Source: an uncultured Methylibium sp.
GTDB taxonomy: Bacteria; Pseudomonadota; Gammaproteobacteria; Burkholderiales; Burkholderiaceae_C
Length of the DNA: 47,864 nucleotides
Direction of reading: 5' to 3'
Assembly (NCBI RefSeq): GCF_902826655.1
Contig: NZ_CADEFR010000023.1
Coordinates: 5,308-53,171 of the forward strand
Position numbers and translations under genes: made by a program. The notes below the pieces were generated by a model. It saw only the letters and a list, made by a program, of their open reading frames with translations, was not told where the DNA came from and made no database searches. Shown here in pieces: positions 12,231-21,591 of the stretch; positions within the stretch are counted from its first letter, which is position 1, and every line of letters begins with the position of its first letter.

Positions 12231-12923
12231 ATGAACGAGATCCTGCAGAACGGTTACGGCGGTTCGACGGCCCTGGCCGGTGAGCGCAACCGCGTCCTGC
12301 GCAACACCTACTGGCTGCTCGCCCTGTCGCTGGTCCCCACGGTGATCGGCGCCTGGGTCGGCGTGGCGACGGGCTTCAGCTTCTTCGCCGGCAGCCCCTT
12401 CATCGGCTTCCTGCTCTTCATGGGCATCGCCTTCGGCTTCTTCTTTGCGATCGAGAAGTTCAAGAACTCCGGCATCGGCGTCGCGCTGTTGCTGGCCTTC
12501 ACCTTCTTCATGGGGCTCATGCTGTCGCGGCTCATCGGTGCGGTGCTGGGCTTCAGCAACGGCGCTTCGCTGATCGCCTTCGCCTTCGGCGGCACCGCCG
12601 TGGTGTTCTTCGGCATGGCATCGCTGGCCACGACGATCAAGCGCGACCTGTCCGGCATGGGCAAGTGGCTGATGGTCGGTGCGATCGGCATCATCGTGGC
12701 CGCTGTCGCCAACATCTGGCTGCAGATGCCGGCGCTGATGGCGACGATCTCGGCGCTGGCCGTCGTGATCTTCTCGGCCTTCATGCTCTACGACATCAAG
12801 CGCGTGATCGACGGCGGCGAGACGAACTACGTCACCGCGACGCTGGCAATCTACCTGGATGTCTACAACGTGTTCCAGAGCCTGCTGAGCCTGCTCGGCA
12901 TCTTCGGCGGCGAGCGCGAGTAG
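12231..12923 (+). CDS. Bax inhibitor-1/YccA family membrane protein
   Basis: The 230-residue protein has seven closely packed transmembrane segments spanning residues about 25-225, with the family features GERNRVLRNTYWLLALSL, IKRDLSGMGKW and YDIKRVIDGG (the di-Asp-type pH-sensing C-terminal region). Bacterial members are YccA (an FtsH substrate and modulator) and YbhL; YetJ-type homologues are calcium leak channels. Which of these applies is not decidable here. The gene stands alone with its own promoter and terminator. CTAGGAGG precedes the ATG with good spacing. Confidence 0.93.
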   Translation: MNEILQNGYGGSTALAGERNRVLRNTYWLLALSLVPTVIGAWVGVATGFSFFAGSPFIGFLLFMGIAFGFFFAIEKFKNSGIGVALLLAFTFFMGLMLSRLIGAVLGFSNGASLIAFAFGGTAVVFFGMASLATTIKRDLSGMGKWLMVGAIGIIVAAVANIWLQMPALMATISALAVVIFSAFMLYDIKRVIDGGETNYVTATLAIYLDVYNVFQSLLSLLGIFGGERE

Positions 12924-12942
12924 CACGGCGCTTCGCTGGACG

Positions 12943-12971
12943 AAAAGGCCCCGCGCAGCGGGGCCTTTTTT
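12943..12971 (+). terminator. Rho-independent terminator, possibly bidirectional
   Basis: A 12-bp stem (12943-12954 with 12958-12969; AAAAGGCCCCGC pairs with GCGGGGCCTTTT) with a 3-nt loop is followed by T-rich sequence. It ends the Bax-inhibitor gene. Its A-rich 5' flank gives a short T-run on the opposite strand, so it probably also ends rlmD. Confidence 0.9.
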
Positions 12972-12983
12972 CTTGCCGGCGGC

Positions 12984-14339
12984 TCAGGAGCGCTCGAACA
13001 CCGCGATGCTCTCCACGTGCGCCGTGTGCGGGAACATGTTGATCGCGCCCGCCAGCGCGCACCGGTAGCCAGCCTGGTGCACCAGCAGGCCGGCGTCGCG
13101 CGCAAGGGTCGCCGGGTTGCAGCTGACGTAGACGATGCGCGACGGCGGCGCCCAACCAGGCACCAGACCCGGGTCCTGCGCTGCGTCAGCGACCGCCTTC
13201 ACCAGCGCGAAGGCACCTTCTCGCGGCGGATCGACCAGCCACTTCTCGGCGACGCCGTAGCTCGCCACATCGGTCGGCGTCAACTCGAACAGATTGCGCG
13301 CTTCGAAACGGGTCCGTCCTTCCAGCCCATTGCGAAGCGCGTTCTCGCGCGAGCGAGCCACGAGGGCTTCGCTGCCCTCGACGCCGAGCACGTCTCGCGC
13401 CTGCGTCGCCAGGGGCAGCGTGAAGTTGCCCAGTCCGCAGAACCAGTCGATCACGCGCTCGCCAGGCTGGACTTCCAGCAGCCGCAGGGCTCGCACCACG
13501 AGGGCGCGGTTGATCGCGTGGTTGACCTGGGTGAAGTCGGTCGGCTTGAACGGCATCACGACGCCGAACTCGGGGAGCGCGTAGGCCAGCTCGCCCGGTG
13601 CCTGGTCGAGCCGACGCACGGAGTCCGGTCCCTTTGCCTGCAGCCACCACTGCACGCCATGAGCGGCCCCGAAGTCGCGCAGCCGTGCCAGGTCCGGATC
13701 GCTGAGCGGCTCCAGGTGGCGCAGCACCAGGGCCGTGACCAGGCCCTCGAGGCCTTCCCCGATCGCCACCTCGATCTGGGGCAGGCGATCGCGGCCATCC
13801 ATGGCAGCGATCAGCTCGCGCAGCGGCATCAGCATGCCGCTCAGGTGCGGCGGCAGGACCTCGCAGTGCGTCATGTCGGCGACGTAGCTCGACTTGCGCT
13901 CATGGAAGCCGACCAGCACCTTGCCCTTCTTGACCACGTGGCGTACCGACAGCCGTGCCCGGTAGCGATAGCCCCAGGTCGGCCCCTCGATCGGTCGCAG
14001 CATGCGTTCCGCCCGGACCTTGCCGAGATGCCAGAGGTTGTCCTCGAGCACGCGCTGCTTCACCGCGACCTGCGCAGCGACGTGGAAGTGCTGCATCTTG
14101 CAGCCCCCGCAGGTGCCGAAGAACTCGCAGCGCGGCGTGACCCGTTGTGAACTCTCGCGCCGCAGCGCCCGCATTGCGGACTGCTCCCAGTTGTTCTTGC
14201 GGCGACTCACGCTCACCTGCACCTGCTCGCCAGGCAGCGCGCCCTCGACGAACACCACCTTGCCTTCGGTGTTGCGCGCCACGCCCTGCGCCTCGAGATC
14301 CAGGGACTCGATCGTCAGCCATTCATCCTGTGCCGTCAT
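12984..14339 (-). CDS. rlmD: 23S rRNA (uracil-1939 C5) methyltransferase RlmD
   Basis: RlmD methylates U1939 of 23S rRNA using SAM and contains a [4Fe-4S] cluster. The 451-residue protein has an N-terminal TRAM domain (about 5-65), cluster cysteines Cys71, Cys77, Cys80 and Cys159, the SAM motif [14 protein letters not shown], and the catalytic Cys407 in [12 protein letters not shown]. Length matches the family. There is no Shine-Dalgarno. GATAAT ends 6 nt before the ATG, so the mRNA may be leaderless. It is divergent from the GST gene at 14393. Confidence 0.96.
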   Translation of the reverse strand: MTAQDEWLTIESLDLEAQGVARNTEGKVVFVEGALPGEQVQVSVSRRKNNWEQSAMRALRRESSQRVTPRCEFFGTCGGCKMQHFHVAAQVAVKQRVLEDNLWHLGKVRAERMLRPIEGPTWGYRYRARLSVRHVVKKGKVLVGFHERKSSYVADMTHCEVLPPHLSGMLMPLRELIAAMDGRDRLPQIEVAIGEGLEGLVTALVLRHLEPLSDPDLARLRDFGAAHGVQWWLQAKGPDSVRRLDQAPGELAYALPEFGVVMPFKPTDFTQVNHAINRALVVRALRLLEVQPGERVIDWFCGLGNFTLPLATQARDVLGVEGSEALVARSRENALRNGLEGRTRFEARNLFELTPTDVASYGVAEKWLVDPPREGAFALVKAVADAAQDPGLVPGWAPPSRIVYVSCNPATLARDAGLLVHQAGYRCALAGAINMFPHTAHVESIAVFERS

Positions 14340-14345
14340 GCGCCG

Positions 14346-14351
14346 ATTATC
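14346..14351 (-). promoter_or_regulatory. GATAAT -10 box implying a leaderless rlmD transcript
   Basis: On the minus strand GATAAT is followed by CGGCGC and then the rlmD ATG at 14339. A 6-nt gap puts the expected +1 on the start codon. No ribosome binding site is present. Confidence 0.45.
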
Positions 14352-14392
14352 CCGGTGCGACTGTCGTCATCGCGTGCTGTAATCCCGTCGCC

Positions 14393-15064
14393 ATGATCAC
14401 CGTCCATCACCTCAACAACTCGCGCTCGCAGCGCGTGCTGTGGTTGCTCGAGGAGCTCGGCCTGCAGTACGAGGTCAAGCGCTACCAGCGCGATCGCAAG
14501 ACCATGCTCGCTCCGCCCGAGTTGCTGGCGGTGCACCCGCTCGGCAAGTCGCCGGTCATCAGCGACGGCGCGCTCGTGCTGGCCGAGTCCGGCGCCATCC
14601 TCGAGTACCTGGTGGCCCGCTACGGCCCCGGCCGCCTGGCGCCGCAGCCCGGCACGCCGGCTCACATGCGCTATATCTACTGGATGCACTTCGCCGAAGG
14701 CTCGGCGATGCCGCCATTGCTGATGAAGCTGGTGTTCGACCGCATCGAGCGCGCGCCGATGCCTTTCTTCGCCAAGCCGATCGCCCGCTCGATCGCCGGC
14801 AAGGTCAAGGCCATGATGGTCGAACCCAACATCAAGCGTCACCTCGACTTCATGGAGAACGAGCTGGCGCAAGGCCCCTGGTTCACCGGCGAGCAGTTCA
14901 CGGCGGCCGACATCCAGATGAGCTTTCCGCTCGAAGCTGCCGCGACGCGCGGCGGGCTCGACGCAGGCCGCCCGCGACTGACGCAGTTCCTCTCGCGCAT
15001 CCACGCGCGACCTGCCTACCTCCGCGCCCTCGAGACCGGCGGCCCCTACGAGCTGATGCGCTGA
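14393..15064 (+). CDS. Glutathione S-transferase family protein
   Basis: The 223-residue protein has an N-terminal thioredoxin-fold GST domain (ITVHHLNNSRSQRVLWLLEELG; HPLGKSPVI; LAESGAILEYL, the Glu-Ser that binds the glutathione gamma-glutamyl group). It has an all-helical C-terminal domain with the FTAADIQMSFPLEA N-capping motif. NSRSQRVLW provides a catalytic Ser, as in Beta/Nu-like bacterial GSTs. The substrate is unknown. The frame is open upstream, but the ATG at 14393 matches the family start; TGTAAT lies 9 nt before it. Confidence 0.92.
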   Translation: MITVHHLNNSRSQRVLWLLEELGLQYEVKRYQRDRKTMLAPPELLAVHPLGKSPVISDGALVLAESGAILEYLVARYGPGRLAPQPGTPAHMRYIYWMHFAEGSAMPPLLMKLVFDRIERAPMPFFAKPIARSIAGKVKAMMVEPNIKRHLDFMENELAQGPWFTGEQFTAADIQMSFPLEAAATRGGLDAGRPRLTQFLSRIHARPAYLRALETGGPYELMR

Positions 15065-15082
15065 CGGCGCCGAGGCGCTGAC

Positions 15083-16114
15083 TCAGAAGATCGAGTCGCG
15101 GTTCACGCCGTTGCGCGCCATCCGGCGCTTGAGCTTGAGCAGCGCCTCCTGCTGGATCTGGCGGATGCGCTCCCGGGTCAATCCCAGGCGTTCGGCCAGC
15201 ACCTCCAGCGTCTCGGGCTCGCGGTCGTGCAGTCCGTAGCGGCCGGTCAGGACTTCGCGCTCGCGTTCGCTCAGTTCGTCCAGCCCGTGCTGCAGCAGCA
15301 CGTCGAGCTCATGGCTCAGGGTGTGCCCCATCGGGTCGGCGGCCTGATCGTCGGCCACCATGTCGATCACGGTCTCGGCGCCGTTGCCGCTGTTCTGGCG
15401 CTCGAGCGGCGCGTCCAGCGACGTGGGTTGCTCGGCATAGCGCAACAGATCGCTGACCTCGGCCGCGGTCCGGCCGACCGCCGACGCGATGTCCTCGACG
15501 CGCACCGCGCGGCCCTCCGTGCCCGCCGCAGCATCGGCCTCGAGCGCGCGGCGCGCCTTGAGGACCTGGTTGAGCTCGCGCACGACGTGCACCGGCAGCC
15601 GCACGAGGCGTGCCTGATGCATGATCGCCCGCTCGATGCTCTGGCGGATCCACCACGACGCATAGGTCGAGAAGCGGAAACCCCGGTCCGGCTCGAACTT
15701 GCCGATCGCGTGCATCAGCCCGAGGTTGCCTTCCTCGATCAGGTCGGTCATCGGCAGGCCGCGACTCAGGTAGTTCTTCGCGATGCTGACCACCAGCCGC
15801 AGGTTGCGCTCGATCATCTGCTGCCGGGCGGCGAAGTCGCCGGCGCGCGCGCGAGTCGCCGTCGCGAACTCCTCCTCGGGCGTCAACAGCGGTGCGCGCC
15901 GGATCTCGCGCAGGTAGGTCTGGAGAGTGTTGCCGACCTCGCCCTCGCCGGCCGCCAGCGGCGCGACTTCGCGCGCGACGTCGGCGGGCTCCTCACTGCC
16001 GGGCAGTGCAGCCAGATCCTCGTCGGTCGGCTCGAGGGGGAGCGGCGGGGTCGGATTCGCCGCCACCTCCGCAAGCGCGTGCCCGTTGAGTGTGGGGCGC
16101 GTGCGCTTGCTCAT
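15083..16114 (-). CDS. rpoS: RNA polymerase sigma factor RpoS
   Basis: RpoS is the general stress and stationary-phase sigma factor. The 343-residue protein has an acidic N-terminal extension (about 1-60), then sigma regions 1.2 (LQTYLREIRRAPLLTPEEE), 2 (RNLRLVVSIAKNYLSRG; DLIEEGNLGLMHAIGKFE; FSTYASWWIRQSI), 3 and 4.2 (LTRERIRQIQQEALLKLKR). It lies 18 nt after nlpD in the classic surE-pcm-nlpD-rpoS order. In other bacteria a main rpoS promoter lies inside nlpD; I could not place one here. Confidence 0.97.
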   Translation of the reverse strand: MSKRTRPTLNGHALAEVAANPTPPLPLEPTDEDLAALPGSEEPADVAREVAPLAAGEGEVGNTLQTYLREIRRAPLLTPEEEFATATRARAGDFAARQQMIERNLRLVVSIAKNYLSRGLPMTDLIEEGNLGLMHAIGKFEPDRGFRFSTYASWWIRQSIERAIMHQARLVRLPVHVVRELNQVLKARRALEADAAAGTEGRAVRVEDIASAVGRTAAEVSDLLRYAEQPTSLDAPLERQNSGNGAETVIDMVADDQAADPMGHTLSHELDVLLQHGLDELSEREREVLTGRYGLHDREPETLEVLAERLGLTRERIRQIQQEALLKLKRRMARNGVNRDSIF

Positions 16115-16132
16115 GATCTTGGCGTCCGTCGC

Positions 16133-17059
16133 TCAGCGCGGCGGCAGCAGCCTGACGGGATCGATCGGCTTGCCCTGCTTGCGGATCTCGAAGTGCAGCT
16201 GCACCCGCTCGGCATCGGTCGATCCCATCTCGGCGATCTTCTGCCCGCGCTTCACCGGCTGATCCTCCTTCACCACCAGCGCCTGGTTGTGCGCGTAGGC
16301 CGTCAGGTAGGTGCTGTTGTGCTTCACGATCACCAGATTGCCATAACCGCGCAGACCGGAACCGGCATAGACCACACGACCGTCCGCCGCTGCCACCACA
16401 GGGTCGCCGGCCTTGCCGCCGATCACCACGCCCTTGCTGCGCACCTCGTCGTAGCCCGCCAGCACGGTACCACCGGCCGGCCAGGCCCAGCTCAGTTCGT
16501 CGTCGTCGCGGCTCGCCGGTGCCGTCGGCGCGGCTGCGGGTGCAGGTGCCGGCGCCGCGGGTGCCGCGGAGGCGCCGGCCTGCGGCGCCGATGCCGCAGG
16601 CGGCTTTGCGTCGAGCGGCCGCGGCTCCACCTTGGCGACCGCCACCGGTCGCGTCGCCACCGCACCGGGATCGACATTCGGCGGCACGACGCGCAGCACC
16701 TGGCCGACCTCGAGCGCATTGGCGTTGTCCATCCCGTTCCAGCGCTGGATGTCGCGCCAGTTCTGGCCGGTCTCCAGCCCGATGCGGATCATCGTGTCGC
16801 CGGGCTTGACGCTGTAATAGCCCGGCTTGCCGGCGTTCTCGGCGCCCGGCAGGACCTTGGGCGGTTCCGCAACCGGCGTGTTGGGCACCGCTGCAGCACC
16901 TGCCGCTGCGGCCGCGGCCGGGCTGCGCGTGGTGCGATCCTCCACCGGTGGCACGCGGAGAATGGTCGGTGCGCAGGCGCTCAGCGACCCGAGCAGCAGC
17001 AGCCACACCGCTCCCCGCAGCGCGGAGCCGCCCGTGGCAAATCGAAAGCTCAAGAGCAT
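16133..17059 (-). CDS. nlpD: NlpD-type LysM/M23 outer-membrane lipoprotein
   Basis: NlpD activates the septal amidase AmiC and is itself not a peptidase. The 308-residue protein has a lipoprotein signal with the lipobox LSAC (Cys at about 29), a LysM domain at about 80-125 (YYSVKPGDTMIRIGLETGQNWRDIQRWN), and an Ala/Pro-rich linker (about 140-190). The C-terminal M23/LytM domain begins near 200. The HxxxD zinc motif is missing (the region reads GVVIGGKAGDPV) and HxH is reduced to QLHFEIR, so the domain is catalytically degenerate as in known NlpD. It sits between pcm and rpoS. Confidence 0.95.
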   Translation of the reverse strand: MLLSFRFATGGSALRGAVWLLLLGSLSACAPTILRVPPVEDRTTRSPAAAAAAGAAAVPNTPVAEPPKVLPGAENAGKPGYYSVKPGDTMIRIGLETGQNWRDIQRWNGMDNANALEVGQVLRVVPPNVDPGAVATRPVAVAKVEPRPLDAKPPAASAPQAGASAAPAAPAPAPAAAPTAPASRDDDELSWAWPAGGTVLAGYDEVRSKGVVIGGKAGDPVVAAADGRVVYAGSGLRGYGNLVIVKHNSTYLTAYAHNQALVVKEDQPVKRGQKIAEMGSTDAERVQLHFEIRKQGKPIDPVRLLPPR

Positions 17060-17072
17060 GCGTCGCGTCCGT

Positions 17073-17882
17073 TCAATCGATGCCGGATTTTAAGGGGACG
17101 AACCGCACCGGCTCGTGAAAGGCACGGCGCAGCGCTCCGTCAAGTAGCCGGTCGATGACTACCAGCACCTGCCCGCCGTTGCGCACGTCGTGCATCGGTG
17201 CCACCAGCCGCCCCCCGGGCGCCAGTTGGTCCAGCCAGGGCGACGGCACGTCCTCGCCACCGGCGGCGGCGATGATCCCGTCGTAGGGGGCGTTGGGCGC
17301 GTGGCCGACGCGGCCGTCACCGTAGACCAGGCGCAGGTTGTCGAGCCGTTGCGCCGCCAGGTTGGCGCGCGCCTTGTCGTGCAGCGGCTTCAGCCGCTCG
17401 ATGGAGACGACCTGCCTCGCCAGCGCGGCGAGTACCGCGGCCTGGTACCCACAGCCGGTGCCGATCTCCAGCAACCGGGGCCGCGTGGCCGGCGGCAGCG
17501 GCGCGAGCAGCAGTTCGATCATGCGCGCCACCACCGACGGCTTGGAGATCGTCTGTCCCAGGCCGATCGGCAGGCTGGTGTCCTCGTAGGCCTGGTTGGC
17601 CAGGGCCGTGTCGACGAAGGCATGCCGCGGCACCGCGCGCATCGCCGCCAGCACGCGGGCGTCACGCACGCCCTCGGCCTGCAGACGCGCGAGCATGCGC
17701 TCGCGCACGCTGTGCGAGTCCAGTCCCAGGCCGGCTGGCGTGGCGCGTCGCTCGCGATCGAGTGCGGCGTCGCGCACGGGCCGCTGCGGCCTCAGCAGGG
17801 GCGCCGCCCTGGCTGTCGGCCGGGTGTCGACCTGGTCGAGTCGCAGCGGGAACTTCGGCGCGCGGCCGCTGCCCTCGCTCAT
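17073..17882 (-). CDS. pcm: Protein-L-isoaspartate O-methyltransferase
   Basis: Pcm methylates isoaspartyl residues of damaged proteins for repair, using SAM. With the ATG at 17882 the protein has 269 residues. Its N-terminal ~60-residue Arg/Pro-rich extension is absent from E. coli Pcm (208 residues) but common in Burkholderiales. The core has [30 protein letters not shown] and the SAM motif [15 protein letters not shown]. The ATG overlaps the surE stop (ATGA), supporting this start over an in-frame ATG 10 codons upstream. Confidence 0.95.
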   Translation of the reverse strand: MSEGSGRAPKFPLRLDQVDTRPTARAAPLLRPQRPVRDAALDRERRATPAGLGLDSHSVRERMLARLQAEGVRDARVLAAMRAVPRHAFVDTALANQAYEDTSLPIGLGQTISKPSVVARMIELLLAPLPPATRPRLLEIGTGCGYQAAVLAALARQVVSIERLKPLHDKARANLAAQRLDNLRLVYGDGRVGHAPNAPYDGIIAAAGGEDVPSPWLDQLAPGGRLVAPMHDVRNGGQVLVVIDRLLDGALRRAFHEPVRFVPLKSGID

Positions 17883-18643
17883 CGCGCCGCCCCGGCGTCG
17901 CGATGCAGCCATGCCGACCAGGCCGGCAGCGCCCCGTGGTCGGTGAGATCGACCTGCAGCGGCGTCACCGACACGTGACCCTGTGCGACCGCATGGAAGT
18001 CGGTGCCCTCACCGGCTTCGCGCGCGTTGCCGGCCGCGCCGATCCAGTAGATCGGCTCGCCTCGGGGGTTGCTCTGGCGGATCACCGGCTCGCTCGCGTG
18101 CCGCCGGCCCAGCCGCGTGGTGCGGATCGGCAGCAAGGCGTCATGCGGCCGGTCGGGGATGTTGACGTTGAGCAGCCAGGGGCCGGCAGCCGGCGGCTGC
18201 TCGACGACCTGGGCGATCAGCCGGCGCGCCACCTGCGCGGCACTGTCCAGGTGCTTCCAGCCCTTCTCGGCCAGCGAGAAGGCGATCGACGGAACGCCGA
18301 AGAGATAACCTTCCATAGCCGCCGCGACCGTGCCGGAGTACAGCGTGTCGTCGCCCATGTTGGCGCCGTTGTTGATGCCCGAGACCACCAGGTCGGGGCG
18401 TTGCTCCAGCAGGCCGGTCAGCGCGACGTGCACGCAGTCGGACGGCGTGCCGTTGAGGTAGCGGTAGCCGTTGGCCGCGGTCCAGACGGACAGCGGCCGC
18501 TGCAGGGTCAGCGCGTTGGAGGTGCCGCTCGAGTTCTGCTCCGGCGCCACCACGTCGATCTCGCCGAGACCGCGGCAGGCCTCGACCAGGGCCGCCAGTC
18601 CCGGCGCCAGATAACCATCGTCGTTGGACACCAGGATGCGCAT
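17879..18643 (-). CDS. surE: 5'/3'-nucleotidase SurE
   Basis: SurE is a metal-dependent nucleoside monophosphatase and exopolyphosphatase linked to stationary-phase survival. The 254-residue protein begins [15 protein letters not shown] with the metal-binding Asp-Asp and continues with [33 protein letters not shown] (metal-binding Asn) and AFSL. It is first in the surE-pcm-nlpD-rpoS operon. TACAAT lies 6 nt before the ATG and there is no Shine-Dalgarno, so a leaderless mRNA is expected. Confidence 0.97.
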   Translation of the reverse strand: MRILVSNDDGYLAPGLAALVEACRGLGEIDVVAPEQNSSGTSNALTLQRPLSVWTAANGYRYLNGTPSDCVHVALTGLLEQRPDLVVSGINNGANMGDDTLYSGTVAAAMEGYLFGVPSIAFSLAEKGWKHLDSAAQVARRLIAQVVEQPPAAGPWLLNVNIPDRPHDALLPIRTTRLGRRHASEPVIRQSNPRGEPIYWIGAAGNAREAGEGTDFHAVAQGHVSVTPLQVDLTDHGALPAWSAWLHRDAGAAR

Positions 18644-18649
18644 CGTCCG

Positions 18650-18655
18650 ATTGTA
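18650..18655 (-). promoter_or_regulatory. TACAAT -10 box of the surE operon, leaderless geometry
   Basis: On the minus strand TACAAT is followed by CGGACG and then the surE ATG at 18643. The 6-nt gap equals that at yhbY and rlmD. It would drive surE-pcm-nlpD-rpoS. Confidence 0.5.
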
Positions 18656-18740
18656 GGGAGCGCCTGCGTCGCATCGGCGACGGAACGACGCCGTCGCGCT
18701 GCCTATCATCGCCGGCATGGCGCACCGAGGAGACACGACC

Positions 18741-19718
18741 ATGCATGCCTGGCTCTGCGAGAACCCGATCGGCCCCGAAGCCCTGAAGTGGACCGAACTG
18801 CCCACGCCGCAGCCCAAGGCCGGGGAGGTGCGCGTCGCCGTGCGCGCGGCCAGCCTCAACTTCCCCGACCTGCTGATCGTGCAGAACAAGTACCAGATGA
18901 AGCCGCCGCTGCCCTTCGTGCCGGGCTCGGAGTTCTCGGGCGTGGTCGAAGCCGTCGGCGAGGGCGTCGGCCATCTGCAGCCGGGCATGGCCGTGGCGTC
19001 CTTCGGCGGACTCGGCGGCTTCGGCACGCAGGTGTGCGTCAACGCCGCGCTCGCGATGCCGCTGCCACCGGGCTTCGCCTTCGACGATGCCGCGGCCTTC
19101 CTCTGCACCTACGGCACGACCCACCATGCGCTGATCGACCGCGGCCAGCTGAAGGCCGGCGAAACGGTGCTGGTGCTGGGCGCGGCCGGCGGCGTCGGCA
19201 CCGCGGCGATCCAGATCGCGAAGGCCGCGGGCGCGATCGTGATCGCCGCCGCCTCGACCGACGAGAAATGCGCGCTGTGCAAGCAGCTGGGCGCCGACGC
19301 GACGATCAACTACGCCCAGGGCGACCTGCGTGAGCAGATCAAGGCCGCCACTGCCGGCAAGGGGCCGGACATCGTCTACGACCCGGTCGGCAGCGACCTG
19401 GCCGAGCCGGTGTTCCGCTCGATCGGCTGGCGCGGCCGCTATCTCGTCATCGGCTTTGCCGGCGGCAGCATCCCGGCCCTGCCGCTCAACCTGACGCTGC
19501 TCAAGGGCGCCTCCATCGTCGGCGTGTTCTGGGGCGACTTCGCACGCCGCGAACCGAAGAACAATGCCGGAGCGCTGGCCGAACTGGCTGCCTGGTATGG
19601 CCAGGGCAAGATCAAGCCGGTGATCGAGCGCAAGCTCGCGATGCAGGATCTGCCGCGCGCCTTCGAGCTGATGGCCGCACGGCAGGTGCGCGGCAAGCTG
19701 GTGCTGACCGTCGACTGA
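18741..19718 (+). CDS. NADPH:quinone oxidoreductase family protein (zinc-less MDR)
   Basis: The 325-residue protein belongs to the quinone oxidoreductase branch of the medium-chain dehydrogenases, which reduce quinones or enoyl-CoA-like substrates with NADPH. It has the GroES-like domain ([26 protein letters not shown]) and the Rossmann motif [20 protein letters not shown]; the structural and catalytic zinc ligands are absent. I chose the ATG at 18741 because GAGGAGA precedes it. An ATG eight codons earlier is only 7 nt past a TATCAT -10 box (18704-18709). It stands alone, divergent from surE. Confidence 0.92.
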   Translation: MHAWLCENPIGPEALKWTELPTPQPKAGEVRVAVRAASLNFPDLLIVQNKYQMKPPLPFVPGSEFSGVVEAVGEGVGHLQPGMAVASFGGLGGFGTQVCVNAALAMPLPPGFAFDDAAAFLCTYGTTHHALIDRGQLKAGETVLVLGAAGGVGTAAIQIAKAAGAIVIAAASTDEKCALCKQLGADATINYAQGDLREQIKAATAGKGPDIVYDPVGSDLAEPVFRSIGWRGRYLVIGFAGGSIPALPLNLTLLKGASIVGVFWGDFARREPKNNAGALAELAAWYGQGKIKPVIERKLAMQDLPRAFELMAARQVRGKLVLTVD

Positions 19719-19812
19719 CACGCCGCCCCCCGTCGGAGTGCCCTCCGGCGAGCCATCGGCCGCCGAGGGCTGCGGTGCACAATCGCGCCCTGCCCGCCCC
19801 AGGACGCCGACC

Positions 19813-20802
19813 TTGCGACGAACCCTGCTCAAGCTCCCCCTGCTGGCCCTGGCCGGCGCGGCGGGGCGCGCCTTCGCGCAGGACCGTCCCTCCTACGCCT
19901 TCGGCGTCATCACGACCACCAGCGTCAGCGAGACCAAGCTCGCCTGGGACCCGTTCTTCGAAGCCATGCGACGCAGCACCGGGCTGGACGTGCGCGGCAT
20001 CTACCCGGCCACCTACGAGGAAGCCGTCGATGCGGTCGTCAGCAACCTCGCGCAGCTGGCCTGGGTCTCCAACAAGGCGGCGCTCGACTGCATCGAGCGC
20101 GCCAACGTCGAGGTCTTCGCCCAGCTCGTCGACTCGGCCGGTGCGCTGGGCTACCGATCGCTGATCGTGGCACGGCGCGACGCCTCGCTCGGCTCGGTCG
20201 AGCAACTGCTCGGCAAGCCGCGCAGCTGGCGGTTCGCGATGGGCGAGCGCAGCTCGACGTCCGGCGCGGTGATGCTCGAATACGCACTGTTCGTGCCGCG
20301 CAACATCAAGCCCGAGGAACACTTCCTGACGCTGCTGCGCGGCACCCATGCCCAGGCCCTCGACGCCGTGCTGTCGGGCCAGGTCCACGCCGCCACCTAC
20401 AACACCGAGGAACTGCACCGCCTGCGCGAGCAGGCACCGCACAAGGCCGCGCAGGTCAAGACGCTCTGGGAGTCGGCGATGATCCCGAAGGACCCGCTGC
20501 TGTGGCGGCGCGACCTGCCGCTGTCGGTGCGCAACCGCATCGCGGCCTTTGTCTTCGGCGTCGGCAAGACGGTGGAGGAGAAGGTCATGCTCAAGCGCAT
20601 GTTCGACCTGGCCGGCTTCAAGCGGTCGACCAACCAGCAGCTGAAGTTCGTGCTGGACATCGAGGACTTCCGCCAGCGCTCGGAGGTGCTGCTCGATGTC
20701 CGCATGAGCGAGCCGCAGAAGAACGAGCGCCTCGCCGACCTGCGCGAGCGCTACAACCGTCTGTCGACCGCGGTGCAGGCCGGCGTCGAAGCCGGCCGCT
20801 AG
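19813..20802 (+). CDS. PhnD-like phosphate/phosphonate-type periplasmic binding protein
   Basis: With a TTG start at 19813 the 330-residue protein begins with an Arg-Arg signal peptide (about residues 1-22, ending AGRAFAQ). Then comes a PhnD/SsuA-type type II binding fold: YAFGVITTTSVSETKLAWDPFFEAMRR, YPATYEEAVDAVVSNLAQLAWVSNKAA, RSWRFAMGERSSTSGAVM and the helical C-terminus. AGGA lies 8 nt before the TTG; a GTG 25 codons upstream would bury the signal peptide. No permease or ATPase is nearby. It leads a three-gene run with a response regulator and a histidine kinase, which suggests ligand sensing rather than transport. The ligand is unknown. Confidence 0.85.
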   Translation: MRRTLLKLPLLALAGAAGRAFAQDRPSYAFGVITTTSVSETKLAWDPFFEAMRRSTGLDVRGIYPATYEEAVDAVVSNLAQLAWVSNKAALDCIERANVEVFAQLVDSAGALGYRSLIVARRDASLGSVEQLLGKPRSWRFAMGERSSTSGAVMLEYALFVPRNIKPEEHFLTLLRGTHAQALDAVLSGQVHAATYNTEELHRLREQAPHKAAQVKTLWESAMIPKDPLLWRRDLPLSVRNRIAAFVFGVGKTVEEKVMLKRMFDLAGFKRSTNQQLKFVLDIEDFRQRSEVLLDVRMSEPQKNERLADLRERYNRLSTAVQAGVEAGR

Positions 20803-20831
20803 CGGCCCGGCACGCGTTTGAGGAGAGCACG

Positions 20832-21569
20832 ATGGCTGTCAAGGTGTTGATCGTCGAGGACAACCCGGTGGCGCGGCACTTTCTCGTGCGCGTGGTCCGC
20901 GAGAGCTTCTCGGACGTCACCGGCATCACCGAGGTCAGCGACCTCGCCGGCGCCCGGCGCGCCCTGGGCGTCGGCGGACTTGCCGGCCCGCCGCCGGGCA
21001 GCGAGCCGTTCAAGCTGGTGCTGGTGGATCTCGAGCTGCCGGACGGCAACGGCCTGGAGCTGCTGACCGAGATGGCCGGTCACGGCGCCACCAAGATCGT
21101 CACGACGCTGTATTCCGACGACGACCACCTCTTCCCGGCGCTGCAATGCGGCGCCGACGGCTACCTGCTCAAGGAAGACCGGTTCGAGGTGCTCGTCGAG
21201 GAGCTCCAGAAGATCGTGCGCGGCCAGCCGCCGCTGTCGCCGGCCATCGCGCGTCGGCTGCTGTCGCACTTCCGGTTGTCCGACTCCGGATCGATGCCGC
21301 TGGACGCGCCGATCGCGCCGGGCGACTTCCAGCCCGCGCGCAGCATCGCGCCGCCGGTCTATGCCGAGCCCGATCACGAGCGCCTGACGCCGCGCGAGAC
21401 CGAGGTCCTGACCTACCTCAGCAAGGGCTTCACGATCAAGGAGATCGCCGGGCTGATGGGCATCAAGTGGTTCACCGTCAACGACCACATCAAGGCGATC
21501 TACCGCAAGCTCAACGTGTCCAGCCGCGCCGAGGCCGCGGTGCTGGCCAGCAAGCAGGGCCTGGTCTGA
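20832..21569 (+). CDS. LuxR/NarL-type response regulator
   Basis: The 245-residue protein has a receiver domain (KVLIVEDNPVARHFL) with the phosphoacceptor Asp66 in LVLVDLELPDG. Asp66 is later than usual because of a Gly/Pro-rich insert (about 45-58). The Thr and Lys contacts are in IVTTLYSDDD and GYLLKED. A flexible linker leads to a C-terminal LuxR-type helix-turn-helix (LTPRETEVLTYLSKGFTIKE, about 180-235). TTGAGGAGAG precedes the ATG. It lies 29 nt after the binding-protein gene and 22 nt before the histidine kinase, so all three are likely one operon. Targets are unknown. Confidence 0.93.
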   Translation: MAVKVLIVEDNPVARHFLVRVVRESFSDVTGITEVSDLAGARRALGVGGLAGPPPGSEPFKLVLVDLELPDGNGLELLTEMAGHGATKIVTTLYSDDDHLFPALQCGADGYLLKEDRFEVLVEELQKIVRGQPPLSPAIARRLLSHFRLSDSGSMPLDAPIAPGDFQPARSIAPPVYAEPDHERLTPRETEVLTYLSKGFTIKEIAGLMGIKWFTVNDHIKAIYRKLNVSSRAEAAVLASKQGLV

Positions 21570-21591
21570 CGCGGGGCGACGCGACGCGCCG

